A stretch of DNA of 64,000 nucleotides from Bathynomus jamesi (Eukaryota > Arthropoda > Malacostraca > Isopoda > Cirolanidae), in assembly GCA_023014485.1 (NCBI GenBank), contig JAJOZX010002354.1, positions 557,001 through 621,000 of the forward strand, in the 5' to 3' direction. A program made the position numbers and the translations under genes. This document shows, one piece after another, positions 1 through 12,074 of the stretch. Each line of letters begins with the position of its first letter. Within the stretch, counting starts at the first letter, position 1. The notes beneath the pieces are model-generated. The model had not been told where the DNA came from. It saw only the letters and a program-made list of their open reading frames with translations, and ran no database searches.

Positions 1-427
1 TGTGATGAACGTGCTTGGTCAAAGTGTGCGGTGGAAGGTTCCTTTTTAAATTTATCGACATATGTAGATATTCCGTGTTTAAATGATTTGATTCTGAGCA
101 AGTTTCTGGAACATTTCAACTCAATGGACTCGATTCCCAAAAGATTCCAGTTAGCTTTAGACAAGCTCAGGAAGAATGAAGCAATATTTGTCACTAAAGC
201 GGACAAAAGTAACACTGTGGCCAGGCGCGGACTGGCTAAAAAATTTCCACCGGCCAGGTGTCACTGAGAGGGGCCCCCAAAAAGCTTCAGTAAATTCTGC
301 CCCCAAAAAAGTGTTTATGGATGTTTTAAAAATCTAGTAATTTTGTCATGACCTGTAAATCCCCGAGAGTTTTGAATATAATTTTGAACTCAACCAAAAT
401 CAAATCTAATTAATACGCAGTCAGGGA

Positions 428-457
428 ATGACGAGGTGTACTTCTGAATACACGAAA
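428..457 (+). ncRNA. Hammerhead ribozyme-like motif (degenerate)
   Basis: TGACGAG (429-435) is followed by GTGTA, a loop, and TACAC (449-453), then GAAA (454-457). This is the hammerhead order: core box, stem II, GAAA. The conserved C before TGACGAG is A here, so the copy is probably weak or dead. A near-identical motif with the intact C lies at 16262-16291. Both are followed by the same T-rich, TTTGCA and (TA)n sequence, suggesting both are ends of one PLE family. PLEs are known to carry hammerhead motifs. Confidence 0.45.
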
Positions 458-496
458 GGCCTTGAAATCATTTTTTTTTTCCTTGTAGGTTTGCAT

Positions 497-550
<54 letters not shown>
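497..550. repeat. (TA)n microsatellite
   Basis: Pure TA dinucleotide tract following the hammerhead-like PLE end fragment. Confidence 0.95.
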
Positions 551-552
<2 letters not shown>

Positions 553-2500
553 TCATTACAATATGAAAGTTACTCATGAAAATCATAGAAAACGTTCAAG
601 TAGAAAGAGACTTTTTTTCAATCCCAACCTAAACTGTCACTTACTTAAACTATTACAGAGGGGCTCATTATTTATCAACAGTAGGCCACAGGCCTTTCTT
701 TTAGTTACGCCTCTGATAATAATAATATATATATTTATATAGCGCACAATATCAATGAATAACGTTTTCAAAGGCGTTCAGAAAAAAGGTATATGAGGAA
801 ATTATTGGGGGTGTGGATTGTAGGTTTGGGTATGCAGGTTCTTGGGATCTAGGCTGAACTGGCTGGGCCCTGCTGGCCGTTATTCAGCTCCTAAGATATT
901 TATGTGTTTAAAGCTTAAAAATATACAAAATTAACAATTACTTAAATAAAAATTCAGTAAATTACTCACGTTATAAAGACCAAGAGCAAAAAATCGGCGC
1001 GACAGCATAAATGCAACACCGCTTAAAAAATATTTACTTTATTTACTTAATTTTATTTTTCGCGCCAAAAATAGTGTCCTAGAGTGCTGACTGGTTATAC
1101 TAGAAATCTCAGAAATGCGTTTGGCAACATAGTGATTTTTAACATATTTATTTAATTAATTTTCAACAAATAAAATAAATATACGGACATAATTTATCAA
1201 CGAATAAACTAAAGTTAATAATCCTAAATAATTTAAATATCAATTATTTTACTAGTATTAAAAAAAGTGGAAAATTTTTCATGCCGTTTTGTCGCCAACG
1301 TACGTTGCCGTGTTGGCACTTTTTTTTACCCCTGTGAACACCCTTGAGGTCTTATATAGTAATACGTCGAACAAATTTAGGACCCCCAACGGAAAGGGCC
1401 GGTGGGCCGCCGGGGCCAGTCCGCGCCTGACTGTGGTTATTTTGGACAAGTGTGATTAAACTGATTATAAACAAAAAATGGAAGCGTTACTTAGTGATGA
1501 ATTCATCTACACCAAAGTGAGATCGTCCACCCTAAAGCGTCTTTCTGCTGAATTTAACAAAACTATCAGGAACTTATTAAAAGCTGTCCCGGCGATTGAC
1601 CCTAAAAGCTTTCTACAGATTAACCCCAAACTCCCCCACATTTACGGCTTACCCAAAACCCATAAGATTAATATACCACTCCGTCCCATTATTTCACACA
1701 GGGGTTCCTTTAGTTACAGGTTATCTAAATTTCTTGCAGATAAATTGTCTCCATTAGTTGGTAAATTTTCAGGCTCGCACATCACTAATTCCTGTGACTT
1801 TATTAACAAAGTTATGTCCTTAAATTTAAAGCGGGGAAGAATGATCAGTTTTGACGTTGAGTCCTTGTTTACGAAAGCTCCCATTGATGATGTACTTAGT
1901 TTTTTTAGATAGAAAATTGCCAACATGTAACGTAGAACTGGGCATGCCCACATCTGTATTTTTAGAACTGATAAAACTCTGTGTCACCAATAATGCCTTC
2001 TCCTTCGGTGAAGAATTTTATTTGCAACGGTTTGGTATGGGAATGGAGTCCCCTTTATCCCCAATACTGAGTACATTATACTGTACATGGAATATTATGA
2101 GTCGGAATTGTTGCAAACAATATGTCCCAGGAATCTAATTTGGTTTCGTTATGTAGATAATATTTTCTCATTGTGGCCTGACCACTGGAACAACTTTGAC
2201 ACTTTCTTTCAGTCATTAAATAATCTTGTTCCCTCTATTAAATTTAAATATGAATGGGAGAACGACAAACAATCACCTTTTCTAGATGTTTTGATTATTA
2301 ACGAAAGCGGAAAGCCCAATTTCACGGTCTATAGAAAACGTACTCATTGTAATTCGTACATTCATTATTTTTCATATCATGATGAAGGGGTTAAAAGCTC
2401 AATTATTTCTTCCATGTTTCTAAGAGCACTCAGGATTTGTAGCCCACAATTGCTGGACCCGGAAAATTCAAAGATTTGGAACATTTTTAAGGATTTAAAA

Positions 2501-2692
2501 CAGGGGTCACCAACCTTTTTTTTGTTCACCGCCCACTTTTACGATTTTTTGAAAATTAAAAAAGCTTATCGCCCACCTTAGATTAAAAAGAATAAATCAA
2601 CGTAATCGATAAAATAAGTAATGAAATAGATGTTTAATTACCTTTAATGTGAGCCCACTAGTGGGCGCTACCGCCCAGGTTGGTGACCCCTG
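2501..2692. mobile_element. 192-bp hAT MITE in the PLE
   Basis: Termini CAGGGGTCACCAACCTT and the inverse AGGTTGGTGACCCCTG. The flanking 8-bp duplication ATTTAAAA is perfect (2493-2500 and 2693-2700). It has no coding capacity. It interrupts the PLE between the RT and the region leading to the nuclease. Confidence 0.88.
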
Positions 2693-2901
2693 ATTTAAAA
2701 TATCGTGAGTGGTTTATCAGAAAGGCGTATTTTAAAGCCAGAAAATCTTTTTATCTCCTCGGGAACCTCCAGTTAACCAAAAACAATATGTGAGTTTGTC
2801 TTACATTGCCGGCTTTGAAAGAGTAAAACCGTTGACGAAAGATTTTAAGTTTGCTTTGGCGACAAATATTCGTCTACCGTGAAAAGTAAATTGGTTAGGA
2901 A

Positions 2902-3691
2902 CAGTGTTGGGCACTAAAGCGTTAATCCGATAACAGTTAATTAACGAAGTTAACTTTTTTAAACGGACTATTAACGGAAGTTAATTTCCATTTATCGTTA
3001 GGTTAACTTCCGATAACTCGATATTTAGTCTGTTAAAGTCCGTTAACACGTTAACTGCGAGGAGTCATTCACGGAAGATCACCGCTCCGCGAATGAATTC
3101 AAACCGCCATAACTTCAGTCTGCCAATTCCGTCCTCTGCCGCAGTGGAACGGCTCTTCTCTCTCGGCAAGGACATCCTGAGGCCCAAGAGGGCAAGACTG
3201 GCAGTTGGGCCTAACTTTGAGAAGTTGGTCTTTCTGAAGGGCAACCAGCACATTGTGTAATAGTCTTTAATAAATGTGCCTAAAATTTAATTTTACCTTT
3301 CAGTTCCCGCCATAATAATTCTCTGGTAAATTAAAATTTAGTTAATGGTTAGTGGTTACAAGGGTTTCAAAACATGTAATCAGTACATTTTTTATTAAAA
3401 ATAAAAATAAAATGTTATTAAGCAAAAAAGTTGCAAAATTTGATAAAAATACAGTTAAATACCTATTTATTGTTAGATTTTGCATAAATAAACATTTTCT
3501 ATGGGTTTTAAAGCTTTTTTCCTTGATTTTTTTTAAATGTTAGTAAAGAAATAGTTATCGTTAACGGATTATCGTTAACTTCCGTTAACTTTGTAGTAAA
3601 ATTATCGGATTATCGTTATCGGAGTTAAAAATTGGGGTTAACGGATTATCGTTATCGAAGTTAACTTTTTGGTTAACGGTGCCCACCACTG
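2902..3691. mobile_element. 790-bp internally deleted hAT element in the PLE
   Basis: Termini CAGTGTTGGGCAC and GTGCCCACCACTG, with a perfect 8-bp duplication GTTAGGAA (2894-2901 and 3692-3699). The subterminal zones hold repeated motifs of the type GTTAACGGATTATCG, which could be transposase binding sites as in other hATs. It keeps the last coding exon of an autonomous parent (3120-3260), so it arose by internal deletion. Confidence 0.87.
3120..3260 (+). pseudogene. hAT transposase C-terminal dimerisation fragment
   Basis: A 46-residue open stretch contains PSSAAVERLFSLGKDI followed by a KRARL segment and stops at 3258-3260. This is the conserved C-terminal dimerisation region of hAT transposases. 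The same region occurs in the larger hAT at 23.6-23.8 kb (PSSAPVERLFSFAG). No upstream catalytic domain remains, so this is a remnant kept between the element's terminal repeats. Confidence 0.85.
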
Positions 3692-3923
3692 GTTAGGAAT
3701 AACGTTGCAAAACAGGAACAAGCCTGTGTCAACAGCATTCCCTGTAAAAGTTGTGATTTAGTATACGTAGGAGAAACTGGAAGAAATATTGAAACCCGTA
3801 TTAAAGAACACAAATATGCCTTCAGAAGTTGTAATACTAATAATGCCATTTTTTATCACGCTAGCCAAAATAATCATGCTATAGATTGGGAATCAAGTAA
3901 GGTACTTTATAAATGTAATAATT

Positions 3924-4840
3924 ATGTCAAAAGAAAAATAATAGAATCAGTATGTATAGAAAAAGGAGATAATTTTAATTTGTGCGAAGGTACTTATAAG
4001 TTGGACCCTTTAATGAGATTCTTGGTCAAAAAATCCCTTTCGGCGTCGGGTGAATGGGTTCTAACCTAAGTGTGAATTTCTTAAATGTCTCTGGATTGTT
4101 TCCTTACTCGCTTTTGGTTCATTCGGCGTTTTTTTTTTTTTTCGGTAAAATGTAAATGGAATAATAAACGTGAATGTAAATGTAATAATGGAAGTAATAA
4201 TTGTGGAAATAAATATAAATGCAATAAATGTAATAATAAAGGTAATAAAATAAATGTAATAATTAGTGTAAAGGTAATAATAATAAATGTTAAAAAACGT
4301 AAATGCAATAATAAATGCAGTAATTATGTCAAAATAATAGAATCTGTATGTATAGAACAAGAAGATAGTTTTAATTTGTGCGAATGTACTTATAAGCTGT
4401 ACCCTTTAATAAAAAAAATGCCCTTCTGGGGTCGGGGGAACGGGATCTAGCATAGGTGCGAATTTTTTAATGGTCTCTGGATTGTTTCCTTCTCGCCTTT
4501 TTCATTCGTTTTTCGGTTTATAATTCCTGTATAATAAACAACAATGTAATAATCAATGTAATAATAAATTTATAATTTCTGTAATAAATAATAATGCAAT
4601 ATTAAATGTAATAAATTTAATAATAAATGTAATAATTATGTAAAAAATAATAGAATCTGTATGTATAGAACAAGAAGATAGTTTTAAATTTGTACGAATG
4701 TACTTATAAGCGTGTCCTTTTAATTTTAAAAAAAATGCCCTTCCAGTGTGGGGAGAACGGGATCTAACCTAGATGCGAATTTCTTAATGGTCCCTGGACT
4801 GTTTTCCCTCTTGTTTTTGGTTCATTCGTTTTTCTGTATC
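3924..4840 (+). repeat. Three diverged copies of the PLE 3' tail
   Basis: The segment encoding IIESVCIE and a Cys-Glu-x-Thr-Tyr motif, plus following 3' sequence containing CTGGATTGTTTCC or a close variant, occurs at about 3924-4140, 4320-4520 and 4634-4840. The spacers are AT-rich simple sequence built of AATAAATGTAATAA-like units. Only the first copy is in frame with the nuclease. Repeated tails may come from template slippage or tandem insertion during target-primed reverse transcription. Confidence 0.8.
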
Positions 4841-5116
4841 CACCCGAAGAGGATGCCAGTGGGCATCGAAACTGTTGTGGAAATAAACTCTGTCTATTAG
4901 AGTGGGTTTTTATTATCATAGATTGTAGAACCATCAGATTCAGTTTAGTAGTGTTACTCTAAGTGATGCAAAAGCCATTTTCTCCACACATCTGCAATAC
5001 ACAAAAAGGAATTTTGGCTTAGTGGGTGAAACTAAATTAAATACGTTTGTTTACATTCATTCTATAAATTTAAAACATTACTTGTAAGCAATGAGGACTA
5101 GGATCGCCGATTAATA
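4824..5116 (+). repeat. 293-bp PLE terminal repeat, copy A, with hammerhead-like motif
   Basis: By eye this stretch is identical to 13194-13486. It begins right after the last PLE tail copy and contains CCGAAGAG (4844-4851), GATGCC-AGTG-GGCATC (4852-4867, a 6-bp stem with a 4-base loop) and GAAA (4868-4871). That is hammerhead core order with U4 replaced by C. PLEs carry LTR-like repeats with such motifs. The rest of the repeat is noncoding. Confidence 0.7.
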
Positions 5117-5256
5117 TAATTTCTCTTCATTAGTTTACTAATCCACATTTTCAGCAGCTTGCCGTAATTATGCAAATGGGCAAAAGATTGCAAAATTTCC
5201 AGAACGTTATAATACGTTTCAAAACGACCGGAATATAAGTTGCTGGATATGCTTAT

Positions 5257-5968
5257 ATGGAAAACTGATGAGTGGGTAGTTGGGAGGTAACGAAAATGGT
5301 TCACTGAGTAGGTAGGTAGTTAATCTAACAATTATTAAATTCCTTTTATGTCAATAACTGGGTGGATGAAACCAATTGGTTGCTCACCAGAGTTATTCTC
5401 CACACTAGTATTTATATACTGTGTGACAAGAGCGTGCTCGGTAATAGATATACATTACCGATCAACCAACCGAGGAAAAAACCAACACGACGCTGGTGGA
5501 AAAAAAAACCGCGAAAAGGAAGAACGAAAACGAGGAACGGGGCGAGAAGACGGAACTGGAGAAGGGACAAGAACAGACAACGAAAAAAGATCCCCACCAG
5601 CAAGTACGCTCTTAACAATTAACCAAGACAGGAAAAGGGACTCTCTAATAACTAGCAGTAAGTGACTAATTGTGTTTTTAACCCAGTTTACGTAGATTCA
5701 TTAAATTAAGCTGGGTCAGACAACTTAGGCCTACATTGTGGCCTAAGACCCAGCATCAACTCATAGCTTAACAAAGGTAAAGGTAGATTGCCCTAACCTA
5801 GTTTGGTGAGGAATGCTACTGTGGACCTCAATTTATTTGCCCGCTCTGGACCATTTCCGGAATCTCTAGGCTGACCCCTCTAGGCTAGACTTGATCTACT
5901 CTATAGTTAGACTGGAGAAATAAGGGGTGGGTTAATTGTGGACCAATTCATACAGAGCATTTTTCACA
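5257..5968 (+). repeat. BEL/Pao 5' LTR
   Basis: It matches 12075-12786 over its whole length. The differences are an A/C run (three changes near 5506-5508) and single changes near 5565, 5814 and 5835. It ends in TTCACA. It should hold promoter and polyadenylation signals, but I do not assign these to bases. Confidence 0.93.
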
Positions 5969-5990
5969 TTGGTGGTCCGTGTGTGGGGAA
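5969..5990 (+). promoter_or_regulatory. Probable primer-binding site
   Basis: TGGTGGTCCGTGTGTGG begins one base after the 5' LTR. Minus-strand priming sites of LTR elements begin with TGG, the complement of a tRNA CCA end. I cannot identify the tRNA. Confidence 0.55.
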
Positions 5991-6284
5991 TTTACAAACC
6001 TTAACCTTACTTAACAAAAATTGCAGAATTAGGCTAAATGGTCTAGCCTAAGCCTAACCTAATCAAGCCTAATTAGGTCTACAACCTAGGGCCTAACTAG
6101 GAAACATTTACATTTAAGGAGTCTCATTCTCTTATAAGCTTAGACCTGAGTGACACATAAGTACTTGGGGGGGATTAAACCAAATTTAAAACTTGACTGT
6201 TTTGTCTGTGATCTCTCTTCTCTGGTAATTTCTTCTTGTCCTCTATTTCATTACGATCCCCAGTTAAACAATTTTGACTTAAAC

Positions 6285-7705
6285 ATGGACAGTGCGGAAA
6301 TGAAAAAGTTAAAAAAGAAAAGGGGGGCAAAGTTGGGTGCTGTTACAAAGGCCGTGAACACTTTTAACAATATTACACAACCAGGTAAGGAAGATTTAGA
6401 GTGTGTAATTCTTAAATTGGAAACTAAAAAGAAGGAAATAATAGCCATTGATGAGAGTATTTCAGAGTTAGTTGAATCCGAAATGGCTGAAGAACAATTG
6501 ATAGACCTTTACGCTGATAATGATGTTCAGGTAATCTCAATTGAACAGCAAATAAGGAGACTACGGTCTCGTTTGACTGACTTAACACCAAATAAACCTA
6601 ATTCTGATTTTAATCAAAGTAGAGCTAACCTTCAACAAAATTTAAGTGGCATGCTAAATTCTGAGTCACAAGAATTGAGGGCTCAGTTACCCATTTTGCT
6701 AGTACCAACATTTGAAGGGGACACGGTACAATTCCCATCTTTCATTGACAAATTTGAGAGTTTAATAGGTAATAAACCTTATATTTCAACTGTTGAAAAG
6801 TTTAGCTACTTAACTAGTTTCCTTAAAGGCCCAGCCTATAACCTGATAGCCTATTTACCAGCCGTAGGAATTCATATGAAGTAGCTATTGATCTCTTAAA
6901 ACGTAATTACATTAATAAAGATGAGATTGTATATGAATTATCTCAACAAATTTTTGATTTTGCACCCATAAAAGATAACCATAGTGATATGGAAAATTTT
7001 TATACAAAATTAGAAGCTATTATAGGACAACTGGTTAGCAATGAGATAGATATTAAAGCTTCATCTTGGATTATACAAGGCATAGTTCTGAGGTGCCTTC
7101 CTTTGAGGGTTAAAGATATTTTAGTTCTAAAGACGGGAGAAAATTATCCTAATCTTGAAGATATCAGAAAACACTTTCCCAATATCCTAACTAATTACAA
7201 ATTGAGAAATATTCCAACACAAAATAAGACCCAGACTATGGATAAACCAAAGACTTTTCCCAGAGACCAACTAGCTACAGCCAAACAGACAAAACTTGAT
7301 ACTGTAGAATCAAATGTGACCAACTGTAATACACGAACACCTACATTACATAACTTTAATGTAACTGCTGCCTCAACTTACACACTACATTGCAAATTTT
7401 GTGCAAGTAATGAACACAGTAGTACTGGGTGTGACAAATATTCAGACTTTAACCAAAGAGCTAAAAGATGTGAACAGTTGAACCTATGTAAAAAGTGTAC
7501 TGGCCAGGGACATTATAAGAAAGACGGTAAATCTAGGTTAAGATTCAAGTGTAAGTTTTGTAAAAGTTTACGACATGTCTCATCAATGTGTGATTCACCA
7601 AAGTGTCCAAACAATAGTACTCAAACTCAAAAGATACCTCCACCAAACAAAGGTAATCAAGAAAATGCCACTTTCATGGACATTCTGTTTGTTCAAACAA
7701 CGTAA
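6285..7705 (+). pseudogene. BEL/Pao Gag with CCHC-type zinc knuckles
   Basis: Structural protein that packages the retrotransposon RNA. The start at 6285 gives a Lys-rich N-terminus (MDSAEMKKLKKK). A Glu/Lys-rich helical region and a Pao-type gag core (FEGDTVQFPSFIDKFESLI) follow. The frame breaks near 6870: the first frame stops at 6884 and the homologous reading continues to 7705. The C-terminal part has Cys/His clusters, CKFCASNEHSSTGC, CKKCTGQGHYKKDG and CKFCKSLRHVSSMC, expected to bind RNA. One frameshift makes this a broken copy. Confidence 0.88.
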
Positions 7706-7712
7706 CAAAAAA

Positions 7713-8593
7713 CACTGAGATTCTTTTACCAACTATTACTTTGGACTTAGTGAATAGTGAGGGTAGCACCACTCCAGTGAGATGTCTTATAGACTGTTGT
7801 TCTCAACAAACATTTGTTTCGCAAAATGTAGTTAATAAATTGGGTTTGACACCAAACCCGAATGAACAAAAACTCAATATTGCATCCTTTGTTAAGGATA
7901 ACTCGGACAAAAATAGCTAGAAGACAATTGACCTGGAACTACATTAGAAAATAAATTAGAGAAAATTGAAGCAGTTATTATTTCTAAAGTAGCGAAAACA
8001 AACTGGTTATACCCAAACTAGAACAAACCATAAATCATTTGGGAAAACACTACAAAATAGCTGATAGACATATCATTAACAACACAGTAGCTAACATTGA
8101 AATGTTAATGGGGGCAGATTATATTAATCTTATTCATAAGGGCATAGTGAAGATAGGTAATGGTATAGCTATTCAGACTCCATCAGGGATAGCCCCTTTG
8201 GGTGACCTATCCAAATACAACCTAGACCTAAACCAAAACAGTTCATGACTAACAAATACTATGTGCCTTAACTCAGTCCTTCATAACACCTGTAAGAATA
8301 GCAACACTTTGAATAATATTATATCAACTGAGAACATTAATTCATCACTATCAAATGAAACTCTGGATGAGGCAATTCAAACTTTATGGTTGCTAGAATC
8401 TGTGGGTATACATGACACAAATCAAACTTCAGAAGATCAGTTAATGGTAGAAAGATTTGAAGACACCATTCAATGCAAAGACAATAGTTATTTTATTGAG
8501 TTACCTTGGAAAATAAATTGTCCAACTTTAAGAGACAATCTTAAAGTAGCTAAAGGACATTTATATAAAGTAATGAAAAAACTCAAACAATAA
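7713..8593 (+). pseudogene. BEL/Pao aspartic protease region (DUF1758-like)
   Basis: Region that would cleave the Gag-Pol precursor. It includes VRCLIDCCSQQTFVSQ, the position of the retropepsin active site, normally DSG or DTG. Here the triplet reads DCC, so even an intact frame would probably be inactive. A stop at 7918-7920 breaks the reading. It resumes near 8039 with VANIEMLMGADYINLI (the LIGADY-type motif of this family) and again at 8261-8593, leading towards the RT. Confidence 0.8.
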
Positions 8594-8599
8594 TAATAT

Positions 8600-9540
8600 T
8601 CAAATATATAATGATGTCTTCAAAGAACAGCTACAGAAAGGCTTCATTGAAGAAGTAACAAATAACCCTTTTAAAAAAGATGGTTGTCATTATTTAACCC
8701 ACAGGGGGGTTTATCGACAAGATGCCCAACAACAAACTCAGAGTAGTATATAACTGTAGCCTCAAAGACAGTGATAAACACAGTTTGAATGATTGCCTGA
8801 TTGAGGGTCCTAATCTCATTTCTGACCTTGTGAAGATCTTACTGAGGTTCAGGTTAGATAAATATGCCGTACAAAGTGACATTTCAAAGGCATTTTTGAG
8901 AATAAATCTTAAAAATGAATATGATAAGAACCAACTTAGGTTCTTATGGTTCAAGGATCCATTTGATTTGAATAAAGGGTTCATAACCTATAGATTTAAT
9001 GTTGTGTTGTTTGGAGCCAATTGCTCACCTAGCCTATTAGCATTGACAATTGGACATCATTTGAACCAGTTTAATAACTCTTTAACATTGAACTTCCTTA
9101 AGGAACATTTTTACGTAGACAATCTAATAGGCTCAACAACAAAAAAAATCTGAATTATCTGAAGTCTATGAACACTCTCAAAACATTATGCAACAAGGTA
9201 ACTTTGAACTTAGAGAGTGGATTTCAAATGATGAGGATTTAAACAAAAAGATTTTAAAGGATAATAATGGTCTTACTGAGCCATCAGACAGAGTTAAAAC
9301 TTTAGGTATGAACTGGTATTTGGATGCAACTTCTAACAGTCATGATTCAATCTGTACTAAAGGTTTTAAACTTGATGAGGAAGCAAATACTAAAAGACAA
9401 ATATTATCAGAGGCTTCCAAAATTTTTGATCCCATGGGTCTATTCCTGCCTTCAACAAAAATCAAAGATTCTCCTCCAAGAAAATTTGGAGGACAAAGTT
9501 GGGTGGGATGATCCAATAACAAATAAAAATCAAAAATCTT
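8600..9540 (+). pseudogene. BEL/Pao reverse transcriptase
   Basis: KLRVVYNCSLKDS starts the conserved core, after a frameshift near 8715. Motif A is YAVQSDISKAFLRI (about 8865-8905) and the catalytic loop is FYVDNLIGS (about 9111-9137), with Asn where FYVDD is usual. The frame ends at 9153 and the following connection region (SEASKIFDPMGLF, near 9400-9440) is in another frame. It is nested between the protease and RNase H regions as expected. It is inactive here because of the breaks, independently of the active-site change. Confidence 0.88.
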
Positions 9541-10010
9541 GGAGAAGTTAGCTGCTGATTTAACAAAAGTGCAGAACATTAAAATTCAAAGGTGCTGTGG
9601 GTTTAGGGATAAGCCCCAGAGACTTCATGTGTTTGCTGATGCAAGCACACAAGCTTATGGGTGCTGTGCGTATCTTGTAAGTCCTACAGAAAGTCATCTA
9701 ATTTATGCAAAAGGGAAAGTGCACCTCTCAAACCTACCGAACCATGCCTCAATTGGAACTATTGGCTGCTGCATTAGCCATTAAAACCATTTCATTGCTT
9801 AAGGATGCTTACCATGATGTGAACATAACTGATATCCACATCTGGCTTGACAGTCAGATTTGTCTTGCTGGATACAGGATAGCATTAATAGTAAGAATAT
9901 CTTTGTAAGAAATAGGCTAAAAGAATAGCTGAAGCTAATGAAAGCCTACAAGTAAACTTTCACTATGTTCCAACTAAACAAAATCCAGCAGACTTTCTGA
10001 CCAGAGGTTT
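9540..10010 (+). pseudogene. BEL/Pao RNase H region
   Basis: The RNase H fold that degrades RNA in the hybrid is marked by LHVFADASTQAYGCCAYL near 9622-9680 (first Asp), a second region HASIGTIG/LELLAA near 9740-9770, and IHIWLDSQICLAG near 9835-9875 (Asp of the TDS-like motif). The readings lie in overlapping frames, with a frameshift near 9740-9770. The final NPADFLTRG motif lies near 9985-10010. Confidence 0.82.
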
Positions 10011-10020
10011 ATCCTACAAG

Positions 10021-11835
10021 TTGTTGAAGTCAAACAAAACTTGGTTTATGGGACCTAAGTGGCTCTGTAATACAGACCAATGGCCTGTGGAACAAGTTAA
10101 CTTGACATTAAATTTAATCTTTTCAAATGAAAAGGTTGAACCAATCACCAATTATGAACGTTATTCTGATTTCAGTAAACTTGTCAGGGTCACAGCCTAC
10201 TGTTTGAGGTTTGCTCACAACTGTTTAACTACAATTAACAAACAGCTAAATAAAAACAATCATAATTATACAGAAGTTGCAACCAAGTACTGGATAGGCC
10301 ATGCACAACAAAAAGAGTACAATAAAGAGTTAGAATTCTTAACTAATGGGAAACAAACAAAAGAACCTGTACCATCAGTAGTTGTGGATCTAAACTTGTT
10401 CAGAGATGAGGAAGGCCTTCTAAGGTGTAAAGGGAGATTAGACAAATCAAAACTGTCATACAAAAGCAAACATCCAATCCTTTTACCTAGATTTAGCTAT
10501 TTGACAACATTAATCATCAGAAAAAACACACAATGATGTATATCATATGGGGGTACCACAGACACTAACTACATTAAGAAAAACTTATTGGATACCCAAG
10601 GGAAGGATCACTGTTAAAACAGTCCTGAGTGAGTGTGTCACATGTAGGCGTATTCATGCTAGGCCCTATAGGAAACCAAATCCTCCTGCTTTGCCAGAGG
10701 AGAGAGTTACTCTCAACAGACCCTTTGAGACTGTAGGCATTGACTATACAGGAGCATTGACTGTAGGGGTGGTTGACACTGAACAAAAAATGTACATTGT
10801 ACTGTTTACATGTGCTGCCTCACGAGCTGTTTATCTGAATGTTGTGGAGGACCTTACAGCAGAATCTTTTGCTGCTGTCTTTAAGAGATTCTGTGCACGA
10901 CATTCAGTACCAAAGACAGTTTGGACTGACAATGCTACATATTTCAAGGCTGGTGAACAAGTCATCCACGACTTGTTAAGCGATGAACTCGCACAATTAT
11001 ATATACAAAATTCAAACATAAAGTGGAAGTACTGTATATTCCGGTTGCCTCTCCTTAGTATGGTTCTATCTGGGAGAGGAATATACAAACAGTAAAGAAT
11101 TGCTTGAAGAAAGCAATTGGCAAAAAACAGATACACTTATTTGAGTTGCTCACTCTCCTGGCTGAGATTGAGAACATCATCAACAATAGACCACTCACTT
11201 ATGTGAGTGACAACATTAATGACCCGGAACCATTAACTCCAAATCATTTGATTCGGGGAGAACAAGTTAGTCACCTGCCAGACTACAATATAGACTCTTC
11301 AGAAGACCCAAACTGGACTCAACGACATGATGAGCTCCAGACTAAGTTACAACATTTAACTAGAGTTAAAGCTCATTTCATTAAACAGTGGAAAACTGAG
11401 TACTTGATGGGTCTAAGGGAGAGACATAAACAAATGACTAAGAAGGATTGGTCTGACACAATTAAGGTAGGGGACCTTGTTCTCATACATGACAGTACTC
11501 CAAGACAATACTGGCCTCTGGCTAGAGTTTTAGAACTCAGACCAGGGGCAGACGGGGTAACAAGAGTGGTCAAATTAAGGACTTCAACGGGTGACACAAC
11601 AAGAGACATTTCTCTTTTGTACCCTTTAGAGTCTGGACCCAAAACAATGGACTTTGGAGAACCTTTTCCACTGACAGTAACAACTGGAGACACTGAACTT
11701 CCAGTAACTATTCCTTTGACAGTAGGAGTGGTAACGCATCCTACTACAACATTGACAGACACAAGACCTCAGCGACAAACAGCATTAAAGGCGCGACTAT
11801 TTTTACAACAAAAAATAGATGCTGGGGAATTGTAA
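10021..11835 (+). pseudogene. BEL/Pao integrase
   Basis: DDE enzyme that inserts the cDNA. A zinc-binding N-terminal part (ECVTCRRIHARP, near 10629-10665) is followed by the first Asp in ETVGIDYTGAL (near 10728), the second Asp in KTVWTDNATYFK (near 10914), and the Glu within WERN (near 11070) in the frame that continues to 11835. A C-terminal Pao-type tail (GDLVLIHDSTPRQYWPLARV) follows. Frame changes occur near 10536-10547 and 11030-11070, so the enzyme is not encoded as one product. Confidence 0.88.
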
Positions 11836-12074
11836 TTTTATCTTCTAACTTTCACTTTTTCTTTTCTTATGGTAAAGACCATAGACAGTTTCATCCTATG
11901 GATGTATATTTTCTCTTCTAATTAAATGCTACACCTTCTCCATGAGAAGGTGAGGATAGGCACTGTTAATCAGATTAACAGGCATTTACAGTCAAATAGT
12001 TAGCTAGTCTACACTCAGACATAAAAATTGGTGACAATGACACCAAAAGTTTTATCTCCCGGGGCCCCCAGTAT
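11836..12074 (+). other. BEL/Pao 3' untranslated region
   Basis: Noncoding stretch between integrase and 3' LTR. It includes a short hairpin-like ACCTTCTCCATGAGAAGGT. The usual purine tract before the LTR is not obvious; the bases just before it are GC-rich (CCCGGGGCCCCC). Confidence 0.6.

Larger units (their letters stand above)
222..1429. mobile_element. Non-autonomous hAT element, 1,208 bp, inside the PLE RT
   Basis: The ends form inverted repeats: the first 15 bases, CAGGCGCGGACTGGC, are the exact complement of the last 15. It is flanked by an 8-bp duplication, ACTGTGGC (214-221, one base changed) and ACTGTGGT (1430-1437). Eight-base duplications and CAG...CTG termini fit the hAT superfamily. 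No transposase is visible inside, so it would need enzyme supplied in trans. It carries its own passenger, a hammerhead-like motif followed by a (TA)n tract at 428-550. Confidence 0.8.
1..4069 (+). pseudogene. Penelope-like element RT + GIY-YIG polyprotein, split by three insertions
   Basis: Retroelement polyprotein that copies its RNA at a nick made by its own nuclease. The reading matter lies in four pieces: 1-221, 1430-2500, 2693-2901 and 3692-4069. Seen RT motifs are KADKSNTV before the first insertion, ISFDVESLFTKAPIDDVL near 1846-1900, FGMGMESPLSPILS near 2031-2075, and FRYVDNIF near 2140-2165, where the usual second Asp of YVDD is Asn. The C-terminal piece has LVYVGETGRNIETRIKEH (about 3755-3810), the GIY-YIG nuclease typical of PLEs, and stops at 4067-4069. 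Removing the insertion at 222-1429 restores the expected frame. Further damage is a 9-nt in-frame insertion carrying TAA at 1456-1458 and frameshifts near 1905 and 2135. The 5' part lies outside the window. Dead copy; family assignment is confident. Confidence 0.9.

Noticed and set aside
428..742. 104-codon open frame with a Tyr-Ile run
   Set aside because: It runs straight through a (TA)n microsatellite and a PLE end fragment inside a hAT element; composition is an artefact.
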